64,000 nt of DNA from Anaspis maculata (lineage: Eukaryota; Arthropoda; Insecta; Coleoptera; Scraptiidae), in assembly GCA_949128115.1 (NCBI GenBank), contig OX421962.1, positions 103,570,836 to 103,634,835 of the forward strand, written 5' to 3'. A program made the translations under genes and the position numbers. This document shows, in pieces, positions 21,734 to 32,333 of the stretch. The notes below the pieces were generated by a model. The model saw nothing but the letters and a program-made list of their open reading frames with translations. It had not been told where the DNA came from and searched no databases. Position 1 is the stretch's first letter. Each line of letters starts with the position of its first letter.

Positions 21734-24700
21734 CTACTTATCCTGATATAGACGGCGCAACACAGCAAAGAACGAATAAGATGACCGCAAAATCTAAAAC
21801 AGACTTGAGTGAAAAATCGTGCACAAAAAGGACCAGCGAAAAACTTACAGAGGTAAGTGTAACCAAAGATAAAGCAATAAAATTCCCCGCGGTCAGTACC
21901 GCCGGCCTTTTAGATCGCTCCAGAAAAACCGTCATGATTTTTCGAGTTTCCACATTAGACTCGTACCAGTTGGACATGTAGAAAAACATCCCCAGCTCGC
22001 TGCTCTGAAATCCCAATATTTAATGCCGTGGAGTTAAGACTGCCTCGAAAAAAATTTACTACTCCGTTAGTAGTGATTCTACCCCCAGGTCTTCATGCCC
22101 AGCGCTACGTGGATGAAGTTCTTGCACCACATGTGCTACCATTTACACGAGATGTGAGCAAGAACTTCATCCTCCAGCAAGATGATGTTCGCCTCCACGC
22201 CGCCCGATTGACATTTTTGGAAGACGCTGGAATAGCACAAATGATATGGCCTGCATGGTCGCCGGATTTAAATCCCATGCCTCCGCCACTGAATATCCAG
22301 TATGTTCAACGAATGCTTTTGGAGGAATGCGAAGACATCCCGCAACAATCGGTCGGTCATTTGATTCAAAGCATGCGACGAAGATGTGAAGCCGCTGTTG
22401 CTGTCAACGGCGGGCATACTCGCTATTGACGAGTTCACCGGTAGCTACCTGTCTCATGTTCATCAAGGAGAAGATCACATTGAAGCCAACGTATACCACA
22501 CATACCTCCTATCAGAACTGCAGCGAACAAGTAGGCCAGAACAGACACTGAAAAGGCTTTGGCCTTTGCTTAACATCTTGCTGTCGTCTTTACTCCGTCA
22601 GCTAGGGAATGTTCTACTGAAGACGAAGAATTTATCTCACAGTACCTCGATGCTCCACATCAGCTGGACCTTCCGATCAAGAAGTTCACCAAGAAGGATG
22701 TAAAGGGAACCATTGGAAATCTACCACCAGGCAAAGCGCCCAGATTCGACATAATAACGGGAGTAGTGCTGAGGAAGCTGCCAGATTCTGCGGTGAAATC
22801 AATAACGACCGTTTTCAACGCCATGCTCAAGATCGGGTATTTCCCTACACTGTGGAAGATGGCTGAAGTCATTCCGATACTCAAACCCGGCAAAGAGGAA
22901 ACTCGTGTGGACTCCTACCGTCCGATTAGCTTGGTGCCCGTCATGTCGAAGGTTTTCGAAATCCTACTACTGAACAGGTTAAAACCGGTGATAGACGAAA
23001 AGAAGCTTATCCCGAAGCATCAGTTTGGATTCCGAATGCAGCATTCCACGATTCAGCAAGTCCATCGCGTAGCCACAAAAATCAGAAACGTCCTGGAAAC
23101 GAAGAGATACTGTTCGGCTGCATTCCTGGACGTCTCGCAGACCTTCGATCGGGTCTGGCACATGGGCCTTTTATAGAAGCTGAAGCTCTGGCTGCCACAC
23201 AACTACTACCAGATGTTGAAGGAGTATGTCACCGGACGGTGCTTCGCAGTCAAGTATCGGGAAGGCTTCACTCCACTTTATGCCATCAAATTGGGAGTTC
23301 CGCAGGGAAGCGTCCTTGGGCCATTTCTGTACCTATCATCCACGGCAGACCTTCCTACAACTGTCAGCACAGTTTTGGCGACTTTCGCAGACGACACGGC
23401 CATCATGGCCTCTCACACAGCACCAGAAATGGCCTCACGCAACCTGCAGAAACACCTAAACAAAGTCGGAGAATGGCTGAAACTCTGGCGGAGCAAGGTG
23501 AACGATTCCCAACGCCGTCAACGCCACCTTCACTTTGAACAGGACAACGTGCCCACCTGTCACTCTGAACTCCAAGCAACTTCAACAAGCGGAAGAGGTG
23601 AAAGACCTGGAGATGCATCTGGAGAGAAGATTGACGTGGTGACCACACATCAGGGCCAAAAGAAAACAGCTGGAGCTCAAGTTTTTGCACATGTACTGGT
23701 TGCTGGGGGGAAAATCTCAGTTGTCGACAAACAACAAGATCCGGACATCCTGAAGCCGACATACGGCCTTCAACTGTGGGGTGCCGCTAGCGCTACAAAC
23801 ATTGCCAAGATACAGGTTTTTCCAGTCCAAAGCTCTAAAGACCGCTATTGGCGTACCGCGCTAAATTCCAAATAACGTGGTGCACCAGCTGACGGAAACG
23901 CCTACAGTACCGGAAGAGACCACGAGATTTAGCACAATATACAGAGAACGTCTCCGAGATCACCCCAACACATTGGCCGTTAACATCCTTTCCGCCCGAA
24001 GCGTCAAACGTCTCAAAACGACCCTTTGGAACTCGCCGAAAGATTTTATATTTGCAAGTTCGCCAATTCCAAGCGCTAATAGTACATTACGTAGCAAGTA
24101 CGGAAAGTGATACATTACGCATGAGTGTGTAAGTAATTGCATGAGGCGCAGCCGAGTGCAGAAATCACACGAATGAAAGTAAGACACTTTACAGCGAGTT
24201 ACGTACACTATTTTTCCTACGACCGGGAGAAAATTACATTCTAATTAAGACGTCATTTTCGTGTTTTTCTGTAAACGTAGATTGTATAAAAACCAGTGGA
24301 TAAATAATAATTACAGATATAAGGGTAATTTCAAATGGGTTCATAAAGAAAATGTGTATGTATTTCAAATTTTCAAAAATTCAACTTTTCAAATATTCAA
24401 TTTTTTTCATAATTTCCAATTTTTTTTCAAAAAACACCGCTTCTCTGACCACCCAAATTTAACAATACTAATATTTTTCCATATATTTCAATTTTTTCTC
24501 GAAAAACACCGCTATTTTCTGACCAAGCCTGCCTGTGGCTGTTGTTATACTTGAGCATCTTACAAGCGAGCGGTACACCGAATTATCGCAAAAAATCAAG
24601 AATCCCATCAAAAACCAGTATTTCAAATTTAGATTGCTTTCAAAATTTGAAAAATTCATCTTTTTCATAAAAAAAATTCGGGAAATCGCAGAAATCGAGC

Positions 24701-27700
24701 TCGCGCCCTCTGGACACACGCCTCGCGCCTGTTGCAGCAGGCAGGGTCGGAGGTAGCGTCTTTCACCATCAAGCTATCAAGATATTTTCGTCAGTCCGCC
24801 AAAACCGTCATTAATAAAGGACACGTACAATTTCTTTTATCCTTTGAAGAGCTATAGCGGCCCAAGGCCCCGGCTACCAGCCGGGAAAGGTACGTTTAGC
24901 TCATCAGCAGGTGTATGGGACTTCATTTATCAACAACGTCTCCTTGTGAGAAAATTGAAAATCCAGTAATGAAATTAGTGACATTCCAAACGTCATTTTG
25001 ACATTTTAGTATGTTAACTTGATTCAAAGTATTTAAGTGTATTGGATGGGGCTGGTGCAGCTCAAGATTTCTATAAATGGACCCCTATTTAATCTTTTGT
25101 TGGCACTTTTGCATTGCTACCAAAGAAATATTCTGCTTTATAACTGTAGGTGAGAACTTCATTCGTAACTTTACAATTACTGTTGTTGAAAGGAAATTAT
25201 CTAGGATTTTTATTTTTATACATCTCACCGCTAAGGTTAGGCCTTCGATAAGGTTATATAAGCATGTCAAACCACATACTTAAATAGCTATACCGCGCAA
25301 GAGAGACGTCCGACACTTGTAATAATGGGCGCCGCCATCTTGATGGTTATTTAGGGATTTTGGGTGGTGTGGATTGGCACCACTCCGCTACTTGGCCACT
25401 TGACTAAGCACGATATTATTTTGCTTCTCCCTCAAAGTACGTGGAATCAACACTAATAACATTAGGTGGGAATCAACAGGTGAAGAAAAGGTGTGCGATC
25501 ATTCCAGCGTCCAAAAGTTCGGTTAACTACGTGATGTTTATTTACACTGTCAAAAAGCTGTCACTTGACATTTAGTTTACTCAGAGTACAGTGGCACCCA
25601 ACCATCCAACTCGACGTGGTTATTTTGTAATTTTGAAAAAACTAAATATACTTACGTAATGGTACTTGAGAAAACTGGATCGCTATCGTAAACTTGCAGA
25701 AAGTTTGATTAGTTTCACGGCCCTTAAGACATTTTGTGGTAGCTATATAGCTCGGTATTTTGAGATATACTGGAAATTAACCATCAAAATGGCGTCATTC
25801 TCTAACTCCTTCTGTTACGCGGCGCGGCAGAATGCGCAATAGGTTCATAAGCGGTATAGCTATTTAAGTATGTGTGTCAAACCCATACTATCGGTTGAGA
25901 GGACATGACTGAGGCCAGTCCTGTAGGTGCGAATTATTGTTGATTCGCTTGTGGATCAGAGTTAGGGTGGTGAAAGCCGGTTTTTCCAAATTGTGATTAA
26001 ATCGTCGTTTGAATTCGTATTGTTTGGTGGTCCAAATGAACTGTGCGTTATAATAACGCACGGCTCATAACGCACAGGTTAGGTAGGTTGACGTAATTGA
26101 CAACTTTTGGGCCTACTATAGCGTGTGAAAAGGGTCACTTTCCGTAGGTGGTCGTAGGAAAAAATGTATAATTGTGTGTGAGTTTATATACCGGGTGATC
26201 ATTTGAAAACTATCCACCTGCAATAACTCCTGATTCCTGGTCAATATTTCTTCGAGCAAAAACAGGTCGATTTTTATATCGAGGGGGACATCTAAAACAT
26301 ACATTGGCAAATTTATATCTTCAGCCCCCTCGCCCCCACCCATCCCAAAAATAAAATTTTAAATGACACTACCTACCTTGCGATACATCAAATTGAAGAA
26401 AATTAAATCCTCTTTTTGAAAAAGATATTTTCAAAAATTTTAACTGTACCCCCTTTTCCCTAAAAATTCTCTGGGTGTCCCTTTCGATATTCTGGACCCC
26501 TCAATTCTATTCAGTTTAGTCAACATCATCTTGAATATCTTCAAAGAAGAGAATTTTCGGTGGAAAAAGTGCCACCCAAATTGACCCAATTGCTCTCCCC
26601 CCCCTCAACTTTAAAATTTAACAAAATACCACCCACTTTGTGATACATCAAATCAAAGGAAATTGAATTCTCTTTCTAAAAACAATTTTTTTGAAATTTT
26701 TAACCCCTCCCCCATTCAATCGGACATTTGGAGTATTTTAGTAGGGAAACGGGGGTTTTAAAAATTTTGAAAAAATTATGTTCAGGGAGACAATTCAATT
26801 CCCTTCAATTTGATGTATCACAAAGTAGGTATTGTCATTTTAGATTTTTAAGGTGAAGAGGGGGGAGCAAAGGGGTGAATTTGGGTGGCACTTTTTCCAT
26901 AGAAAATTTTCTCTTTCGATGCTGTGCAGGATGACGTTGACTGCATTGAAGAGAATTGAGAAGTCAAAAATATTTAATTGGACACTCAGAGAATTTAGGG
27001 GGGAAGAGGAGTGGGGTTAAAAATTTTAGAAATATTTTTTCAGAAAGAGAATTCAACTCTGTTGAATTCAGTGTATCGCAAAATAGGTAGTGTCATTCGA
27101 AATTTCAAAGTTGGGGCGAGTGGGGGCGAGGGGGCTGAAGGTAGAAAATCGCTAATGTATGTTTCAGATGTCCCCCTCGATATAAAAATCGACCTGTTTT
27201 TGCTCGAAGACATTTTCACTAGGAATCGGGAGTTATTGCAGGTGGATAGTGTTCAAATGATCACCCGGTATGTATTAAAAGGGGGGAGTCATGAGACAAA
27301 CCTCACTGTGTCATTGTATATGTATAACAAACCATGCTACTTGATATCTTGTGAATAGTTTTGTAGTCGTTATGGATTAATTAAAACAAACAAAAAACTT
27401 ATCATTAGATACATATCATTTGAATTCAAGTTCCCAACAAAATCTACATAAGATAATATTCTCTCACCGTCAACATGATGTCATGCCCATACCAACAGTA
27501 CATTGCTACTTGGCACGTCATTGCTAATAAATACGAAATTACATAAATGAAATTGGTGCTGGCAATTGGGATCTGTAACATGGAAAAATATACACATAAA
27601 TAATATCTCAAGGCATTCAAAAATGGAGAAACTTACAAATAGAACTTGAAAGCACGTCGAACATATCACCATGCCACTCGCCAAGAACTGGACGAAAACA

Positions 27701-28907
27701 CATTTTGAAAAATTGCGCTCTATTTGCGAAACCAAGCTGAAAATTTTCATTTAGAGCCTGAACAAAAAAGATTCAAACCGGAGAAGGCCAAGCATCCAAA
27801 CCTGTCAAGTCTGAGAACTGCTGGCATAGTGATGCGAAATTCCAACAAGTCAAATGCTAAACCTTTTTCCAATTTGATAAATTTTGCTCACTCTATGTAG
27901 AGTACGACTTCTGAATTTTCATGAAACTATATCACACTTACTCGACAATGGCATTGTGATGTTCAATGCAATTTTTCAGTTCCTCTTTCCGATCCCTGCT
28001 GAAATCGATACTCCTCAGTTTTTCTTTCAAAATCTCAAACTGAGCCGTGCCCAGAGTTATAAACATCCAAACCAGCGTGTCGATCGTGACGTCAGTCACA
28101 CAGTTGGAACAAACAGTCAAGACTTGCAGCAAAACTATCGGATAATAATATTTTTTGGTGTCAAACGGCAGCCATCCGGGCATGGGCAGTTCCATTTTCT
28201 TGCTCTTGTCCACGAAGGGAACCACTCCGAAAAACAACACGCAAATTGCTGATATGAGTTTGAAAACGAAAGCTATGTTGGCGCAGGCCCTGACTCGGCT
28301 CCGCAGGTCGGCCAGTTGTTCCCGGGGGAACCCGTAGAAAAGGGAATTCGTCAAGCTCTCCTCCAAGTTCAGGATGTCTTCGCCGTAATACGCCAAATTT
28401 ATCAATTTGCTGAGGTACGTGAGTTCTGTTAGAAGAAGCATCAAAGCTTCTAAGATTTTGAGCATGTCGTTGTAGTAGACTACTATCTGGGCTATCATCG
28501 AGAGGAGTGCAATTATCAAAAGTGATACATTGACAAAAGCTTTGATGGTTTGCATCAAAGTACGCTTTGCGTGTTTCTTCAAGGGGTACAGGCCGCAGAA
28601 CGTCAAGATTTTCTTGTCGAGCTCGATTGCTTTTCGCAAATCATAATCCTGAAAAAATTATCATTCAAAATCAACTTCACGGCTTTTTCGTCAGAGCAAG
28701 CAATAAAAACTAATATTTGTGTTGTAAATAATGCGTTTGGTATGCCAAATTGAGTTTAGGTATAATGTGACTGAAATGAGCTTGACTCAACAAACGCATT
28801 ATTTAAAAAATAACACCAATTTCCATAGCCTACTCCAAACGTAAAATTGATTGTAGTTTTGATATGCATCAGGTGGAAAAAAACCTCACGTTAATTGACA
28901 CGCTCAT
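21734..28907 (-). CDS. odorant receptor OR-B (insect 7tm_6 family), six coding exons
   Basis: Exons on the minus strand, in order: 28907-28890, 28648-27942, 27736-27637, 27572-27468, 22004-21849 and 21793-21734, giving 381 aa with GT-AG at every junction and no stop. Same predicted role as OR-A: an odour-gated receptor subunit in the sensory neuron membrane, working with Orco. Seen: MSVSIN start, LTNSLFYGFP in exon 2, CQVAMYCWYGHD in exon 4, SNWYESNVETRK and LERSKRPAVLTAGN in exon 5, SSYSFFAVLRRLYQDK at the C terminus. Intron 2 is 205 bp; intron 4 is 5.46 kb and holds Tc1, jockey-like, MITE and foldback material. It is convergent with OR-A and closer in sequence to OR-C. The leader contains an ATG six bases upstream and out of frame (ATGCGGCGATGAGC), a possible three-codon upstream frame. 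No ligand can be inferred. Confidence 0.85.
22028..22430 (+). pseudogene. Tc1-like transposase, C-terminal fragment
   Basis: The frame reads FILQQDDVRLHAA (second catalytic Asp region), WPAWSPDLNP and a tail ending in NGGHTRY, typical of the Tc1 family DD34E transposase. The third catalytic Glu, normally right after SPDLNP, is missing: the sequence is NPMPPPLN. There is no N-terminal half. It lies in OR-B intron 4, antisense to the gene, 24 bases from the exon 5 acceptor. Confidence 0.75.
22600..24060 (+). pseudogene. jockey-like non-LTR retrotransposon, reverse transcriptase fragment
   Basis: Recognisable in order: PPGKAPRFDIITG, DSYRPISLVPVMSKVFE, HQFGFRMQHST, AAFLDVSQTFDRVWH (RT block with the first Asp), GVPQGSVLGPFLY, FADDTAIMAS (catalytic FADD), and after frame changes a C-terminal tail with HPNTLA and RLKTTLWNSP. 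There is an in-frame TAG at 23174-23176 and at least one frameshift after about 23510. There is no endonuclease domain. It is a 5'-truncated dead copy in OR-B intron 4, antisense to the gene. Confidence 0.8.
24061..25264. other. intronic AT-rich sequence of OR-B, nothing recognised
   Basis: 24350-24500 is T-rich with the repeated words AAAAACACCGCT and TTCTCTGACC / TTTCTGACCA (about 24435 and 24505), an imperfect direct repeat of roughly 80 bp. No coding or RNA gene seen. Confidence 0.45.
25273..25874. mobile_element. MITE with 8-bp target duplication (hAT-like), 602 bp
   Basis: Perfect 24-bp terminal inverted repeats beginning CACATACTTAAATAGC, at 25273-25296 and 25851-25874. They are flanked by the direct 8-bp duplication TGTCAAAC at 25265-25272 and 25875-25882. 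An 8-bp duplication is usual for hAT and P-type transposases. The interior codes for nothing recognisable. It sits in OR-B intron 4. Confidence 0.85.
26191..27268. mobile_element. palindromic element family A, copy 2
   Basis: TA-flanked; ends CCGGGTGATCATTTGAAAAC and GAACACTATCC-mirrored TCACCCGG. Same interior words as the copy at 20104-21214 and the same mirrored layout, with no C run. It lies in OR-B intron 4, about 200 bp from exon 4. The 115-codon frame starting at 27011 is a by-product. Confidence 0.8.
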
Positions 28908-28943
28908 CGCCGCATACTGGACTCCAAATTATAGCGGAAGTGT

Positions 28944-28982
28944 CTTTATAACACTTTTCAGATCAATCGTTCCAGTGCTGGA
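28944..28982 (-). promoter_or_regulatory. proximal promoter of OR-B
   Basis: On the minus strand: TCCAGCACTGGA (28982-28971), GATTGATCTGAAA, then the TATA box TTATAAAG (28951-28944). Order and spacing match OR-A and OR-C. The TATA box ends 36 bases before the ATG at 28907. Confidence 0.65.
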
Positions 28983-29224
28983 TCAAGGGCTAGATTAAGT
29001 TCTTTTCTATAAAAGTAGGGTACCAAATTTGATACCACGTTCAAGTTCAAGTTAGTGTTCAACTGTTCATGTATGAATTCATAATATCAAACTGAAAATA
29101 ACTCGTTTTATAATAGCAACGATTTGAGAACGTTTAATGATGCAGTAAAACTTCAAGATACGGCCCTGTGTGTAATTGCTTTATTTTGGAACAATCATGT
29201 CGAAGAGGAGTGAAAGGGAATTTG

Positions 29225-29345
29225 TAATCATTTTAATTGGATTGATGAAGGTACCGGATTCCACACTGATAGTTGAGACTGTAATTTGCTGTGTCTAATT
29301 AGAGGCTCAAATGTGGACCAAATTCCACATTCTGGAAAAATGTGA
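29225..29345 (-). promoter_or_regulatory. distal conserved upstream block of OR-B
   Basis: On the minus strand it contains GTGGAATTTGGTCC, GCCTCTAATTAGACAC, AAATTACAGTCTCAACTA and AAATGATTACAAATTC, matching blocks upstream of OR-A and OR-C. The TAATTA core is at 29296-29301. Confidence 0.55.
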
Positions 29346-30538
29346 AAAATATAGAAAAACATCAATAGAGTTGGAGATAAGGGCAGGTAGCTCCATTCCC
29401 CTCCCACTTTTCAAGGAGTCACTTCCAATTCCAAATCGACGAAGACAGGAGGCCAAAGTATCTTGTCAATTATTTTGAGACAGTAGTCTGTGCTTAAGTT
29501 GTATGTTTATTTATTTGTTCAAATAATCAAATTATATTATTTTCCAGCCAAATGACAAAAAAAAAAGAGATTGATGAATACTACCTGAAAAAAATTAGTG
29601 GAATCAGCAAAAATATCAAAAGTGGCACAACTTGAGTCTGAAGCATATCTGTATCTACATCCAAATTGGTCATTCAAAATCCCAAAACAACATACGGGAA
29701 TGCTTCAAGATTGCCAAAGAAATATCGATTATTTTAAAATATTAGGAGTCAAACTAGGAGCAAAGGACGTAGCTTCAAGTCCCTCCATCTTTGTTGTCTC
29801 AAATGATTTCGAAAAACACTTTGGAACAGACTCAAGAGAAATTGTCTTGATCTGTCGACTGTCTTTTGATTTTCTATTAACCACATGAAGGGTGAGTCAT
29901 AGGTACATTTCGAAAACCTAGTTCTTTTCGGAAATGCACGCAAAAACTTTTTTATGCCAACAGATCGCATTATTTTCTACATCAGTTCAGGAGCCCATGG
30001 AACTTCTTGCAGATGTTTCTGGAAACAATACGGATTTCATGACTCGGCCTGTACTCCAAAAATGATTCAGAACATTTCCAACAGGTGAAAAAATGCGTTT
30101 TTATTTGTTTTCAAGAGTTTAAAAACATTCTCACAGGTAACGGCAATGAAAAGGCTGAAGTAGTTGAAGTTGACCCCATATTTTCAAAAATAAAAGGAAA
30201 CATAGGTTGTTTCAATATTTTTCGCAATACCGGGACAAATCGTACACTTTTTCGCCCCCTTTCGCGGGAGGAAAAGTAGATTTTTATTCCCTTGGGAAAA
30301 AAAGTAATTGAGTGACTGCATGCACGCAAATTAGTGTAGTGGTTGAATTTCGCTAGAACGCTTTTGGCAGGCCTCTGCAGAGTGCAGCGTTCTACCGATA
30401 TTTCCTCAAATAAGGAACATTGTCCACAGAACATTGGCGTGAGGTCTCTGTGTTCCCTTGTAAAGAATATGGTCGTTCTAAACTATTTAGGGGAGGATCT
30501 ATTCTAACACATTGGCGCGTTTGGTAGTTTGAAGAGAG
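29346..30538. other. 5' flank of OR-B and unassigned sequence
   Basis: The part up to about 29700 is still similar to the flank of OR-C (compare AAAAGTGGCACAACTTGAGT near 29618 with AAAAGTGGGACAACTCGAGT near 54657), so it belongs to the duplicated unit. Beyond that the sequence is unassigned. A 96-codon plus-strand frame at 29598-29888 has no family signature. Confidence 0.5.
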
Positions 30539-31087
30539 CGCGCGCTCCAACATAATGGCTTGTACTGCCTTTATTTTTGAAACGCGACCCCATGTTATGC
30601 GGGACTTTATTTTCTCTAGAAATTAAGGAATATTACTATGTAAGATTTTTCAAAATCCATATCGTGAAATCGAAAGTTATCGTGAGTTGAACACAAACAA
30701 TGAAAGATTTTGTAGTCATTTGATGCAGAATTTTCAAGCTTCTCGAGCCGATTGTTAGCAATATGACTGAGTTGTGATACCTTGTGTGATCAACGATCAA
30801 CCAAAAAAAGGTCTATTCAACAGTGCAAAAATGTAATGCCTCGTCCACAGACTTCCGTAGAAAGTTAAATTTTTAATTGCAGGAGAAACGCTAGAAAAAC
30901 TGGAATTCCTCAAACGAAATATTTCATTGTTTGTGTTCAATTCATGGTAACTTTCGATTTCACGATATTGATTTGGAAAAATCCTACGCAGAAATGTTCC
31001 TTGAATTCAAATGAAAATAAAGTCCTGCATAACCTGGGGTCGCCTTTCAAAAAAAGGCGCTAAGCCATTATGTTGAAGCGCTCGCTC
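30539..31087. mobile_element. foldback element, about 550 bp
   Basis: Mirrored arms: GCGCGCTCCAACATAATGGC ... GCGACCCCATGTTATGCGGG on the left against CCTGCATAACCTGGGGTCGC ... GCCATTATGTTGAAGCGCTC on the right, folding near 30810. No coding content. Confidence 0.7.
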
Positions 31088-31592
31088 CTTTCAAACGTCA
31101 AACTCTCAGAATGAATGGTACTGGTTCGTGGAAATGGTACTTCGGTATTGCGAAAAGTCTTGTATACACCACGGGACTAACGTTCATTTTCATTCCCTTG
31201 GGTGAATTGCTGCCCTCGGGCCCTAAGGGCCCTCAGGCATCAAACTTCACCCGCGGGAATAAAAACTCACTTTAGTCCCTTGGTGTATAAACTACTATTT
31301 CAGGCTTCTTACAATTCTGTTTTGTCTGATTTGATTGTTGAAAAGTTGATCCAGTAAACTACCTACTTAACGTGATAATTTTTTGTTTTCCAATTTTTCG
31401 GTAATGTAGAACGAGACGTCGAAGGATTTGTTTTTTGAACATCATCGTCGATTTCATCAACTTTTCGTTTTTCAAATTTACCAAAATAATCGCGCAATGC
31501 TCTTTCTGGAGCTATTTTAAATCTCTATTCTCGAATATTTGAAAAATCCCAGGCACGGCTGTGGGTAGGATACGCTAGAAACTGGTCGATTT

Positions 31593-31795
31593 TTACGAAA
31601 TACGAAAGTGGCGTGCTCACCAAATTCGGATACGAAAACGAACTTCGTAACCGATAGATCGCGTGCTCTGCACAGGACAGAAGACGCAAGGGATTGGGCG
31701 ATATTCACTATTTACGAAACATGGAAGTGCCGTGCTAGCAAAATTCGTATACGAACACGAATTTTGTAACCGATTGACGGCGTGCTTCCACCACA
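31593..31795. repeat. diverged direct repeat, two units of about 118 bp
   Basis: Unit 1 (31593-31709) and unit 2 (31711-31795) share TTTACGAAATACGAAAGTGG / TTTACGAAACATGGAAGTGC, CAAAATTCG.ATACGAA.ACGAA and GTAACCGAT. The same lead-in and first words occur near 61865-61920 (CTGGTCGATTTTTACGAAAT), so this is part of a dispersed repeat. Confidence 0.6.
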
Positions 31796-32333
31796 GCTCC
31801 ATATTTTTTTCAGAACATCATTGTCCAGTCACTATGTCTTCCTACTTCGGAAAAAATAGTAGAGGGTTGAAATTTCGTACACACATTCTTTTTTTTTTTG
31901 TCGTTGTTGGCCCAAAGTTCTAGCTCGTTGGCCACGAAATGGAACTATTTGATGAAAACATCTAGTAATTAGAAAAACAAAAAGAAAATATCACTAGGAA
32001 GTGATCAACGAATCTTGATTACGACATTATATAGACAAAATGTGAAAAGAAAAAGCGACGAAAGCAGAGAATTTTGATTACGAATTTTTGAAAATGTGCA
32101 CAAAAAAAAGGAACAGAAGAAAAAAAGAATTGTGATTACGAAGTTGGAAAAATGTGCAAAGAAGTATAAAAACAAAAAGGAAAGACAACAAACAAGTTTA
32201 CTGAAAATCAAAACAGACCACAAAACTAATAAAACGCATTTTTTCATCTTGCCGTTTTCTCTTAAAAGAGAGACAATCAGTTCATTCAGTTTGATGTGAT
32301 TTAGCAAACAGAAAACTGAAACAGACCATTTCC

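Noticed and set aside
32096..32299. Lys-rich short frame on the plus strand
   Set aside because: It is the 3' untranslated region of the I-type element read on the wrong strand.
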